Source: Bradyrhizobium sp. ISRA464
GTDB taxonomy: Bacteria; Pseudomonadota; Alphaproteobacteria; Rhizobiales; Xanthobacteraceae
Reading direction: 5' to 3'
DNA: 64,000 bases
Assembly (NCBI RefSeq): GCF_029910095.1
Contig: NZ_CP094526.1
Span: forward strand, 7,068,001-7,132,000
Below the pieces are notes generated by a model that had not been told where the DNA came from, ran no database searches, and saw nothing but the letters and a program-made list of their open reading frames with translations. Shown here piece by piece: positions 9,909 through 19,276 of the stretch (within the stretch, counting starts at the first letter, position 1; every line of letters begins with the position of its first letter). The translations under genes were made by a program, and so were the position numbers.

Positions 9909-10619
9909 TTAGGTGGTTAGGCGCCCGCGCCTGGCGCGGAAATGCTTGCGATAGACATTGGGCGCGGCCAGCACGTCGGAGACGACCTTGGAGTAGGCCT
10001 GCTGGTGCGCCGCGTCGAACGGCTCGAACACCAGCTCGGGCGCCTCGCGCGGCACCGCAAAGCATTGCGCGACCGGCGTGCCCTTCGGCAGCACGCCGGC
10101 AAAATCCGGCTGCGTCCAGACCGCCGGGAAATTGATGCCGCCATCGTGAAACCGGTCGGCATCGACCAGCCCGGAGATCAGGCGGAACGGCAAATCGTCG
10201 CGATTGACCGGATGGGTCGCAAACAGCGACCAGCCCGGCTGGACCTCGATGGTCCAGAAGCTGTTGAACTTGAGCGCGGGCTGGCCTTTTGCGAACGGCG
10301 CACCGGCGAACTGCGCCACAGGATGGAAGCTGAGCGGCGCGCGCGGATGGCCCTCGGTCGCGGGCTCCGGAATGTCCCAGTCCCAGGCGAATGCCCCGCG
10401 CTCGACCCTGACGTCGCAGGGCAGCGGAATCATCATCCCATAGGCCATTGCATCGACGAAGGGCGGGCATTGCTTGACCGTGCGGATCTCGCGGCCGTGG
10501 ATCTCGGAATGTGCCTTCGCCGGCATCGCACGCAGCCAGTCGGGCAACGCGCTGCGCGCCGGAAACGGCCGCACCAAATGATCGGCGAGCCTCGGATCGC
10601 AACGGAACGTCATGCGCAT
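9909..10619 (-). CDS. uncharacterised conserved protein (possibly DUF6065)
   Basis: A 236-residue soluble protein. The ATG at 10619 has an AGGAG ribosome site; a longer in-frame extension runs through a repeat and was rejected. Notable blocks are LPDWLRAMPAK, FVDAMAYGMMIPLPCD and FHPVAQF near the N-terminus and middle. The C-terminal half has NRDDLPFRLISGLVDAD and FPAVWTQPDF. The layout resembles proteins listed as DUF6065, recalled without a search. No membrane segment or signal peptide is visible. The function is unknown. Confidence 0.75.
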   Translation of the reverse strand: MRMTFRCDPRLADHLVRPFPARSALPDWLRAMPAKAHSEIHGREIRTVKQCPPFVDAMAYGMMIPLPCDVRVERGAFAWDWDIPEPATEGHPRAPLSFHPVAQFAGAPFAKGQPALKFNSFWTIEVQPGWSLFATHPVNRDDLPFRLISGLVDADRFHDGGINFPAVWTQPDFAGVLPKGTPVAQCFAVPREAPELVFEPFDAAHQQAYSKVVSDVLAAPNVYRKHFRARRGRLTT

Positions 10620-10676
10620 GGCGAACTCCTGAATCCTGATGCGATTAGGTAAATAGTGGCTGCGAGGAAGGTGTGC

Positions 10677-10807
10677 TCCCTCTCCCGCTTGCGGGGGAGG
10701 GGCGGGGTGGGGGTATCTCCACAGTCGACGTCCTTCGTGGGGAAAGAACCCCCACCCGGATCGCATCTCACGATGCGATCCGACCTCCCCCGCAAGCGGG
10801 AGAGGTG
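10677..10807. repeat. intergenic palindromic repeat, family A (diverged)
   Basis: A diverged family A element bounded by CCCTCTCCCGCTTGCGGG and CCCGCAAGCGGGAGAGGT arms, with an inner ATCGCATC/GATGCGAT inverted pair. It occupies most of the 370-nt gap between the gene at 9909-10619 and the end of glpV. Confidence 0.8.
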
Positions 10808-10915
10808 CAGCGAGTCTGCGTCGCCGGACCGATTCACCCCAACGTCATCCCGTTCTCAGCTGGCAGCCAACCGTGAAGTCCGCTCCCCTACCGTCGATAC
10901 GGCAATCTCGCGCGC

Positions 10916-10945
10916 AAAGCAAAAGGCCGGGATCGCTCCCGGCCT
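10916..10945 (-). terminator. intrinsic terminator of the glycerol operon
   Basis: On the minus strand a GC-rich 9-bp stem (AGGCCGGGA with TCCCGGCCT, loop GCGA) is followed by TTTTGCTTTG. It lies about 50 nt past the glpV stop codon. This is the expected layout of a rho-independent terminator ending the glp transcript. Confidence 0.8.
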
Positions 10946-10991
10946 CGTTGTCGCGTGGTGGCCGGGACGCGCCCGGCCCCGGTGTTGCGGC

Positions 10992-12773
10992 TTAGTTCGC
11001 CGAGGCGCGCTTCGGCGGCGAAGCCGGCCACGACTTGATCAGCGTGTCGTAGTCGACGGTCTCGCCCTTCGGCTTCTCGTTGGCGAGCTTGCGCTGCGGC
11101 GCGATGTTGCCATCCTTCTCCGACTTGGCGAACCAGTACTCCCTGGACTCCTTCTTGTTGAGCTTCGGACCGCAGGCGCCCTGCACGCCCGACTTCTCCA
11201 GACGCTCCATCACCGAGTCCTGAGCGGCTGCGAGCGCGTCCATCGCCTGCTGCGGCGTCTTCGCACCGGACGACGCATCGCCGATGTTCTGCCACCAGAG
11301 CTGTGCGAGCTTCGGATAGTCAGGCACGTTGTTGCCGGTCGGGGTCCACTGCACGCGCGCGGGCGAGCGGTAGAACTCGATCAGGCCGCCGAGCTTCGGC
11401 GCACGTTCGGTGAACGACTTGTCCCAGATGTCGGATTCACGAATGAAGGTGAGACCCACATGGCTCTTCTTCAAGCTGACCGTCTTGGAGACGATGAACT
11501 GCAGATAGAGCCAGGCCGCCTTGCGGCGATCGACCGGGGTCGACTTCAGAAGCGTGGCCGAGCCGACGTCCTGGTAGCCGAGCTTCATGCCGTCCTTCCA
11601 GTACGCGCCGTGCGGCGACGGGGCCATACGCCACTTCGGCGTACCGTCCGCGTTCATCACCGCCAGGCCCGGCTTCACCATGTCGGCGGTGAAGGCGGTG
11701 TACCAGAAGATCTGCTGCGCGATGTTGCCCTGCGAGGGCACCGGGCCCGACTCGGAGAAGGTCATGCCCTGCGCCTGCGGCGGAGCATACTTCTTCATCC
11801 AGTCGAGATACTTGACGATCGAATAGACCGCCGCCGGGCCGTTGACGTCGCCGCCGCGCTCGACCGACGAGCCGACCGGACGGCAGCCTTCCATGCGGAT
11901 GCCCCATTCGTCGACCGGCAGGCCGTTCGGGAGCCCCTTGTCGCCGTTGCCGGCCATCGACAGCCAGGCGTCGGTGAAGCGCCAGCCGAGCGACGGGTCC
12001 TTCTTGCCATAGTCCATATGGCCGTAGACCTTGACGCCGTTGATCTCCTTGACGTCGTTGGTGAAGAAGTCGGCGATATCCTCATAGGCCGACCAGTTCA
12101 CGGGCACGCCGAGCTCGTAGCCGTACTTGGCCTTAAATTTGGCCTTGTATTCCGGATTGCTGAACCAGTCATAGCGGAACCAGTAAAGGTTCGCGAACTG
12201 CTGGTCTGGCAGCTGGTAGAGGTGGCCGTTCGGCGCCGTCGTGAACGACTTGCCGATGAAGTCGTTGACGTCGAGCATCGGATCGGTGACGTCCTTGCCG
12301 TCCTTCGCCATCCAGTCCGTCAGGTCGACCGCCTGGCCGTAGCGGAAGTGGGTACCGATGAAGTCGGAGTCGTTGATCCAGCCGTCATAGACGTTCTTGC
12401 CGGACTGCATCTGGGTCTGGATCTTCTCGACGACGTCGCCTTCCTGGATGATGTCGTGCTTGACCTTGATGCCGGTGATCTCCTCGAACGCCTTAGCAAG
12501 CTTCTCGGATTCATATTGGTGCACGGTTAGGGTTTCGGAGACAACGTGGATCTCCATGCCCTTGAAGGGTGCAGCGGCCTTGATGAACCACTCCATCTCC
12601 TTCATCTGGTCTTCCTTCGAGAGGGTCGACGGCTGGAATTCGCTGTCGATCCACTTCTTCGCGGCGGCCTCGTCCGCGCGCGCCGGCGCGGCGATAGCCA
12701 CCGATGCCGCGACCAGCGCGAGCGCGCTCGTCATGGCCAGAAGACTACCCTTGGTCCTTCTCACGTGTCGCAT
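10992..12773 (-). CDS. glpV: glycerol ABC transporter, periplasmic substrate-binding protein
   Basis: A 593-residue extracellular solute-binding protein of the MalE-like family. A Sec signal peptide (ALALVAASVAIAAPARA) is followed by an EITGIKVKHDIIQEGD region typical of polyol and sugar binders. It is unusually long for this class, as is the GlpV protein of Rhizobium leguminosarum. It is the last gene of glpDSTPQUV, so the assignment rests on both sequence type and gene order. The ATG has GGAGGA eight nucleotides upstream. A terminator follows. It would bind glycerol in the periplasm and deliver it to GlpP/GlpQ. Confidence 0.9.
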   Translation of the reverse strand: MRHVRRTKGSLLAMTSALALVAASVAIAAPARADEAAAKKWIDSEFQPSTLSKEDQMKEMEWFIKAAAPFKGMEIHVVSETLTVHQYESEKLAKAFEEITGIKVKHDIIQEGDVVEKIQTQMQSGKNVYDGWINDSDFIGTHFRYGQAVDLTDWMAKDGKDVTDPMLDVNDFIGKSFTTAPNGHLYQLPDQQFANLYWFRYDWFSNPEYKAKFKAKYGYELGVPVNWSAYEDIADFFTNDVKEINGVKVYGHMDYGKKDPSLGWRFTDAWLSMAGNGDKGLPNGLPVDEWGIRMEGCRPVGSSVERGGDVNGPAAVYSIVKYLDWMKKYAPPQAQGMTFSESGPVPSQGNIAQQIFWYTAFTADMVKPGLAVMNADGTPKWRMAPSPHGAYWKDGMKLGYQDVGSATLLKSTPVDRRKAAWLYLQFIVSKTVSLKKSHVGLTFIRESDIWDKSFTERAPKLGGLIEFYRSPARVQWTPTGNNVPDYPKLAQLWWQNIGDASSGAKTPQQAMDALAAAQDSVMERLEKSGVQGACGPKLNKKESREYWFAKSEKDGNIAPQRKLANEKPKGETVDYDTLIKSWPASPPKRASAN

Positions 12774-12851
12774 GTTGATTCCTCCGGTTGCAGCGACAAA
12801 CTAAGTACCCCAGGCCCGGGTAGACCCCGGATCTGCTCTTTTTCGCCTGCA

Positions 12852-13178
12852 TCAGACGGTGCGAAAGATCACCACCGCCGAAAGAAGCGAAATCAGTGTA
12901 GCGAGCCACAGGCTCGTAATATCCACGCCCTCCCCGATCGGGAGCGTCGCAATCGGGTCGATGCCGACGAGGCCGATCCACACGAGGTGGATCACCGCGG
13001 CGAGCACCATTGAAATGAACAAACGATCGCCGCGCGTGGTTGGAATGCGCAGCACCCCGACGCGCTCGGCTTCGGGATAGGCAATAGCAAGCCAGGTCAT
13101 CACCCCCAGCGTGCAGGCAAGCAGCACGAAGAAGATCGCGGTGGGCCACGTCCATGCCATCCATGCGATGCTGTCCAT
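12852..13178 (-). CDS. glpU: glycerol transporter small membrane protein GlpU (DUF2160)
   Basis: A 108-residue integral membrane protein with about three hydrophobic helices (TAIFFVLLACTLGVM, LFISMVLAAVIHLVWI, SLWLATLISLLSAVVIF). It matches the DUF2160 small protein always found between the permease and binding-protein genes of rhizobial glycerol transporters. Its role is not established; it may be an accessory subunit. The ATG has a strong GGGAGG site. It is separated from glpQ by a family A repeat, the only large gap within the operon. Confidence 0.9.
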   Translation of the reverse strand: MDSIAWMAWTWPTAIFFVLLACTLGVMTWLAIAYPEAERVGVLRIPTTRGDRLFISMVLAAVIHLVWIGLVGIDPIATLPIGEGVDITSLWLATLISLLSAVVIFRTV

Positions 13179-13206
13179 GCCTCACCTCCCTTCACACGAC
13201 GCGTTG

Positions 13207-13328
13207 TGCTCCCTCTCCCATGGGGAGAGGGCTGGGGTGAGGGGGTACGGTCTCTCGGACGAACAAGACCCCTCACCCGGATTTGCCGCTCCGCGCCAAA
13301 TCCGACCTCTCCCCTTGGGAGAGGTAAG
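13207..13328. repeat. palindromic repeat, family A, inside the glp operon
   Basis: A diverged family A element with CTCTCCCATGGGGAGAG at one end and CTCTCCCCTTGGGAGAG at the other, each able to form a hairpin. It lies in the glpQ-glpU gap, so it should be transcribed as part of the operon mRNA. It could affect mRNA stability or dampen expression of glpU and glpV. Confidence 0.82.
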
Positions 13329-13369
13329 ATCGACATCGATGCTGCATCCTAATGTTCTCACGATGATCC

Positions 13370-14175
13370 TCATACCCGGCCGAGCGCGAAGCCGCGCGCG
13401 ATGTAGTTGCGGACGAACCAGATCACGAGTGCGCCCGGGATGATGGTGAGGACGCCGGCCGCCGCGAGCAGGCCCCAGTCCATGCCGGCGGCCGACACCG
13501 TGCGCGTCATCACGGCAGAAATCGGCTTTGCATCGACCGAGGTCAGCGTGCGCGCGAGCAGAAGTTCGACCCAGGAGAACATAAAGCAGAAGAAGGCCGC
13601 GACGCCGATGCCGCTCGCGATCAGCGGCACCAGGATCTTGATGAAGAAGCGCGGGAACGAATAGCCGTCGAGGAACGCGGTCTCGTCGATCTCGCGCGGC
13701 ACGCCGGAGACGAAGCCCTCGAGGATCCACACCGCCAGCGGAACGTTGAAGATGCAGTGCGCGAGCGCAACCGCCCACGGCGTATCGAACAGGCCGATCG
13801 CCGAATAGAGGTTGAAGAACGGCAGCGCGTAGACCGCCGCCGGCGCCATGCGGTTGGACAGCAGCCAGAAGAACAGGTGCTTGTCGCCGAGGAAGCGGTA
13901 GCGCGAGAACGCATAGGCCGCCGGCAGCGCCACCGCGATCGAGATGATTGTATTGATGATGACGTATTTCAGCGAGTTGATGTAGCCGGAATACCAGCTC
14001 TCCTCGGTGAAGATGCGCTTGTAGTGCTGCAAGGTCGGCGCATGCGGCCACAGCGTCATCGTCGAGACGATCTCTGTGTTGGTCTTGAAGCTCATGTTGA
14101 CGAGCCAGTAGATCGGCAACAGCAGGAAGACCAGGAACAGCGCCATGATGAGGCGACGGCCGGGGATCGAGTGCA

Positions 14176-14176
<1 letters not shown>
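13370..14176 (-). CDS. glpQ: glycerol ABC transporter permease
   Basis: A 268-residue inner-membrane permease of the MalG type with six predicted helices. The coupling-helix EAA loop reads EIDETAFLDGYSFPRFFIKILVPL. The ATG at 14176 overlaps the glpP stop by one base (TGATG), which fixes this start against a longer upstream frame and indicates translational coupling. It pairs with GlpP to form the membrane channel of the importer. Confidence 0.92.
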
Positions 14177-15077
<901 letters not shown>

Positions 15078-15078
<1 letters not shown>

Positions 15079-16163
15079 CAGGCGACCCCCTCGACCAAAT
15101 GGCTGTCGGCATAGACGTGGATATGCGCCGGATCGAAGATCAAACCGGCGGTGCTGCCGGAAACCGAGAACCCCGGCGGCACGCGCGCGGCGAACTTGGT
15201 GTCGCCGACGCGGACGCGCGCGAACCGGATACGGCCGAGGTCGTCGATCCGCTCGATCGTCGCCGACAGCAGGCCCGACGCTGGTGCGCCGATATCGACG
15301 AATTCAGGCCGCACGCCGACCTCGATCTTCTTGCCGGCCGGCAGGACGCCGTAATTGCGGTGCAGGCCGATGATGTGGCCGTCGATCCGCGCCTCGTGCC
15401 CGCTCACTTCCGCCGGCACGATGTTCATGCCGGGCGAACCGATGAAGTAACCGACGAAGGTGTGCGCCGGCTTGTCGAACAGCTCGGCCGGCGTGCCGCT
15501 CTGCACCACGCGGCCGTCATGCATCACGACGACGGTGTCGGCGAAGGTCAGCGCCTCGGTCTGATCGTGGGTGACGTAGATCATCGTGAGATCGAGCTCG
15601 CGATGCAGCGCCTTCAGCTTGGAGCGCAGCTGCCATTTCAGCTCGGGATCGATCACCGTCAACGGCTCGTCGAACAGCACGGCGGCGACGTCGGAGCGCA
15701 CCAGGCCGCGGCCGAGCGAGATCTTCTGCTTGGCGTCGGCGGTCAGCCGCGTCGCCTTGCGCTTGAGGTAAGGGCTGAGGTCGAGCAGGTCGGCGATCTG
15801 CTTGACGCGCGCATCGACGTCGGCCTTCGCCACTCCGCGGTTCTTCAGCGGGAAGGCCAGGTTCTGGCCGACCGTCATGGTGTCGTAGATCACCGGGAAC
15901 TGGAACACCTGTGCGATGTTGCGCTTCTGCGTCGACAGCGGCGTGATGTCCTTGCCGTCGAACAGGATCTGTCCGCGCGACGGCGTCACGATGCCGGAGA
16001 TCAGGTTGAGCAGCGTGGTCTTGCCGCAGCCGGAGGGCCCGAGCAGCGCATAGGCACCGCCCTGCCGCCAGGTCATGGTCACCGGCTTCAGCGCAAAGGA
16101 TTCCTGCGGCGCGTCGTTGCCACCGTAGGAGTGCGCGAGGTCGACGAGGTCAATGCGGGCCAT
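15078..16163 (-). CDS. glpT: glycerol ABC transporter ATP-binding protein with degenerate signature motif
   Basis: A 361-residue ATPase of the MalK/UgpC class with a C-terminal TOBE region. Walker A (GPSGCGKT, from residue 42), Walker B (AVLFDE, 161-166) and the switch His199 (YVTHDQ) are intact. The ABC signature expected at about 140-144 reads LTADAK in place of LSGGQQ, so this subunit should not complete its partner's ATP site well. GlpS carries the complementary defects. It is encoded 12 nt after glpS and overlaps glpP by one base. This is not the unrelated E. coli GlpT antiporter. Confidence 0.92.
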
Positions 16164-16175
16164 CGGGCATCTCCC

Positions 16176-16241
16176 TCACTTGGTCTTGTTTGTTGACGCG
16201 TTTTCTTCACGCGAACCGCCAGGCAGTTCGCTTGAAAACGC
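16176..16241 (-). repeat. family F dispersed repeat forming the 3' end of glpS
   Basis: On the minus strand this reads GCGTTTTCAAGCGAACTG... GGTTCGCGTGAAGAAAACGCG. It matches the first part of the intergenic element at 42575-42640 (GCGTTTTCGAGCGAAGTG... GGTTCGCGTGAAGAAAACGC). Here it is in frame with glpS and supplies its last 21 codons and stop. Confidence 0.8.
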
Positions 16242-17315
16242 TGTCGCAGGTGACGCGACGAGGCGGTCGGCCGCGTCGAACACGAAGATGTTGTCGGGGT
16301 CGAGCGCGGCGTCGATCACCTGCCCGGGTTCATATTCGTGCACGCCATGCAGCACCGCGACCCAGTTCGAACTGTGGACGTGGAGATGCACGAAGCTCTC
16401 CGAGCCGGTGATCTCGGTCACCGTCACGGCGGCGGAGAATTTGTGGCGACCGGCGGCGGCGCTGCCGACCTCGAGCTGGTGCGCCCGGAAGCCGATCCGA
16501 TAGCGACCGTCAGGCACATTGGCGTAGAGGCCGGCCGCCGGCGCCTGCTCGCCGCCGGCATAGATCACCTGCCCGCCCTTCTTCTCGATTGCGATGATGT
16601 TGAGCGGCGGATCGGAGAACACCTGGGCGACACGCAGCGTGTCGGGATGGCGGTAGACCTTCGGCGTCGCGCCGGCCTGCAGCGCCTGGCCTTCCCACAT
16701 GCACACGGTGTCGCCGCCGAGCAGCAGTGCCTCCGATGGTTCGGTCGTCGCATAGACGAAGATCGCGCCCGAGGCCTCGAAGATGCGCGGCAGCTCGGCG
16801 CGCAGCTCTTCGCGCAGCTTGTAGTCGAGATTGGCGAGCGGCTCGTCGAGCAGCACGAGGTCGGCGCCCTTGACCAGCGCCCGCGCGATCGCGGTGCGCT
16901 GCTGCTGGCCGCCGGAAAGCTGCAGCGGCGTGCGCTTCAGATAGGGCTCGAGCCGCAGCAGCTGTGCGGCCTCGGCGACCCGCTTCTCGATCTCGGCGCG
17001 CGGCTTGCCCTGCACCCGCAGCGGCGAAGCGATGTTCTCGTACACCGTGAGCGAGGGGTAATTGATGAACTGCTGGTAGACCATCGCGACCGAACGCTGG
17101 CGCACGTCGGCGCCGGTAACGTCCTTGCCGTCGACCAGCACGCGGCCCGTGGTCGGCTTGTCGAGGCCGGCGAGCAGCCGCATGATCGAGGTCTTGCCCG
17201 ACAGGGTCGGCCCGAGCAGCACGCTGAGCGTGCTGCGCTCCAGCGTCAGCGAGACATCGCGGATGGTCGGAATGCCGTCCACGGTCCGCGTGACGTTCTG
17301 CAGTGTGACGCTCAT
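16176..17315 (-). CDS. glpS: glycerol ABC transporter ATP-binding protein lacking the switch histidine, with repeat-encoded tail
   Basis: A 379-residue ATPase with Walker A (GPTLSGKT, from residue 35), a normal signature LSGGQ (133-137) and Walker B LVLLDE. At the switch (H-loop) position the sequence is YATTEPSEA, so Thr191 replaces the conserved histidine. The TOBE region fills the C-terminal half. The last 21 residues, from AFSSEL onward, are encoded by a dispersed repeat element (family F) also found at 42575-42640. The start overlaps the glpD stop by four bases (ATGA). Confidence 0.92.
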   Translation of the reverse strand: MSVTLQNVTRTVDGIPTIRDVSLTLERSTLSVLLGPTLSGKTSIMRLLAGLDKPTTGRVLVDGKDVTGADVRQRSVAMVYQQFINYPSLTVYENIASPLRVQGKPRAEIEKRVAEAAQLLRLEPYLKRTPLQLSGGQQQRTAIARALVKGADLVLLDEPLANLDYKLREELRAELPRIFEASGAIFVYATTEPSEALLLGGDTVCMWEGQALQAGATPKVYRHPDTLRVAQVFSDPPLNIIAIEKKGGQVIYAGGEQAPAAGLYANVPDGRYRIGFRAHQLEVGSAAAGRHKFSAAVTVTEITGSESFVHLHVHSSNWVAVLHGVHEYEPGQVIDAALDPDNIFVFDAADRLVASPATAFSSELPGGSREENASTNKTK

Positions 17316-18856
17316 GAACGTCCTCCCGCTTCACGGAGAGGACGTTCACCTGAGAAGCGGTTGGCGGCCATCCACTCGTCGAGCGCGACGATTTCACCCG
17401 CCGTCATCCGCAAGCCCAGCTTGGATCGCCGCCAGACGACGTCTTCCGCAGTCTGAGCCCATTCGTTCGCCATCAGGTACCTGACTTCGCTTTCCGTCAA
17501 GGTGGCGCCGAACGAACGGCCGAGATCATCAGCAGATTTCGCGTTGCCCAGCAGCTTGGCCGCGCGCGTGCCGTAGGCATGCGCAAGCCGGCTGGCGTGC
17601 GGCTGGGCGAGGAAGGGATGGTTGCGGATCAGTTCGGCCGTCAGCGCCGCGACCGCGGAGACATCCATGTCACCGCCGGGCAGCGGCGCCTTGCCGGTCC
17701 AGCCCTCGCGCGCCTTGCTGCCGCGCAGATAGGGCGCCAGCCGCTCCAGCGCCTCCTCGGACAGGCGGCGATAGGTTGTGATCTTGCCACCATAGATCGA
17801 CAGCAACGGCGCGCCGCCGGGCGTGTCGAGCTCGAACACATAGTCGCGGGTTGCGGCCTTGGCCTCGCTCGCGCCGTCGTCATAGAGCGGACGCACGCCG
17901 GAATAATCCCAGACGACGTCCTCGGGCTTGACCGGCTTGGCGAGATATTCGCTGGCGGAGGCGCAGAGATACTCGATCTCTTCCCGTGTCGCCTTCACCT
18001 TGGCCGGATCGCCGTCATAGTCGCGATCAGTGGTGCCGATCAGCGTGAAGTCGCCCTGATAGGGGATGACGAAGATGATGCGGCCGTCGGCGTTCTGGAA
18101 GATGTAGGCGCGGTCGTGGTCGTATAGCTTCCTCACCACGATGTGCGAGCCCTGCACCAGCCGCACCTTGGCGCGCGCATTGCCGCCGGCGCCCGATGCC
18201 AGCACCTGCTCGACCCAGGGACCGCCGGCGTTGACCACGACGCGGGCCTTGATCGTCTCGCGCCCGCCGCTCGCGCGGTCCTCGACCGTGACGTGCCAGA
18301 TGCCGTCGACCTGCCTGATCTCGACCGCGCGGGTCCGGGTGCGGATGTCGGCGCCGCGATCGGCGGCATCGCGCGCGGTCAGCGCAACCAGCCGCGCGTC
18401 GTCGACGAAGCAGTCGGAATATTCAAAGCCCTTGGTGTAGCGACCGGCGATCAACGGCTTGCCGACTACGTTGGTCGTGAGATCGAGCGAGCGCGTTGCC
18501 GGCAGCAGGTGCCGGCCGCCGATGTGGTCGTAGAGGAAGAGGCCGAGCCGCAGCAGCCAGGCCGGGCGCAGGCCGGCATGGTGGGGCAACACGAAACGCA
18601 AGGGGCGGATGATATGGGGCGCGATCTGCCAGAGGATCTCGCGCTCGATCAGCGCCTCGCGCACCAAACGAAACTCGTAATACTCGAGATAGCGCAGTCC
18701 GCCGTGGATCAGCTTGGTCGACCAGGACGACGTCCCGCTCGCCAAGTCATTCATTTCACAAAGGAAAACAGAGTTGCCCCGGCCCGCCGCATCGCGCGCG
18801 ATGCCGCAGCCATTAACGCCGCCTCCGATGATGGCGAGGTCGTAAATTCGATCCAA
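17312..18856 (-). CDS. glpD: glycerol-3-phosphate dehydrogenase (aerobic, FAD)
   Basis: A 514-residue membrane-associated flavoenzyme that oxidises glycerol-3-phosphate to dihydroxyacetone phosphate and feeds electrons to quinone. The FAD dinucleotide motif IIGGGVNGCGIARDAAGRG is at the N-terminus, followed by the family block SGTSSWSTKLIHGGLRYLE. The start is a TTG at 18856 with GGGGGAAG upstream; no ATG gives an intact FAD motif. It is first in the glp operon. A glycerol kinase is required but is not in the window. Confidence 0.95.
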   Translation of the reverse strand: MDRIYDLAIIGGGVNGCGIARDAAGRGNSVFLCEMNDLASGTSSWSTKLIHGGLRYLEYYEFRLVREALIEREILWQIAPHIIRPLRFVLPHHAGLRPAWLLRLGLFLYDHIGGRHLLPATRSLDLTTNVVGKPLIAGRYTKGFEYSDCFVDDARLVALTARDAADRGADIRTRTRAVEIRQVDGIWHVTVEDRASGGRETIKARVVVNAGGPWVEQVLASGAGGNARAKVRLVQGSHIVVRKLYDHDRAYIFQNADGRIIFVIPYQGDFTLIGTTDRDYDGDPAKVKATREEIEYLCASASEYLAKPVKPEDVVWDYSGVRPLYDDGASEAKAATRDYVFELDTPGGAPLLSIYGGKITTYRRLSEEALERLAPYLRGSKAREGWTGKAPLPGGDMDVSAVAALTAELIRNHPFLAQPHASRLAHAYGTRAAKLLGNAKSADDLGRSFGATLTESEVRYLMANEWAQTAEDVVWRRSKLGLRMTAGEIVALDEWMAANRFSGERPLREAGGRS

Positions 18857-18898
18857 CGAACGCTTCCCCCAGAAACCGTCTTCGCTTTGACGGTTTTA

Positions 18899-18935
18899 CT
18901 TTCGGATTGGATTAAATCACAAGCAAAAACGAAAG
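18899..18935. promoter_or_regulatory. candidate GlpR operator upstream of glpD
   Basis: An inverted pair CTTTCG (18899-18904) and CGAAAG (18930-18935) lies 45-80 nt before the glpD TTG, in a locally AT-rich stretch. Two TTTGCTT direct repeats on the minus strand overlap it. DeoR-type regulators often bind such TTTCG/CGAAA repeats. The assignment to GlpR is an inference. Confidence 0.45.
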
Positions 18936-19106
18936 CAAACTGAAAATGGGGAACTTTGGCTGGGGATTTTTCGCGGGACGGGATCGAGACGTTTTCAGGT
19001 GGTTGGGCTGAGAACCCGCGGCGCGCCTGCTTGGCCGACATCCTGGGAGGCTGCGAACGGATACCCCGCGAGGTGACATGGTGGACGGTGTGCGCAACTC
19101 CATCCC

Positions 19107-19256
19107 CGTCATTGCAGGTGCTGCGCGAAGCAATCCATCGCGCAGTGCATGCGGAAACATGGATTGCCTCCACCTTCGCCGAGGCTTCGGCGGACAAGTC
19201 GTCGCTTCAGCGCAAAATTGCTTTGCAATTTTGTCGCGAGCGCCTCGCAATGACGT
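19107..19256. repeat. intergenic palindromic repeat, family C
   Basis: Element bounded by CGTCATTGCAGG and CTCGCAATGACG with AAGCAATCC and GGATTGC blocks inside, plus a CAAAATTGCTTTGCAATTTTG palindrome near its end. Copies are at 29164-29280 and 46699-46784. It lies in the 420-nt gap between glpR and glpD, which otherwise holds the glpD promoter region. Confidence 0.8.
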
Positions 19257-19276
19257 GGATAGGGAAATACGAGGGG

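Noticed and set aside
10656..12530. 624-codon plus-strand open frame through a repeat into glpV
   Set aside because: It starts within a family A repeat and continues antisense to glpV. The substrate-binding protein on the minus strand has a signal peptide and operon context.
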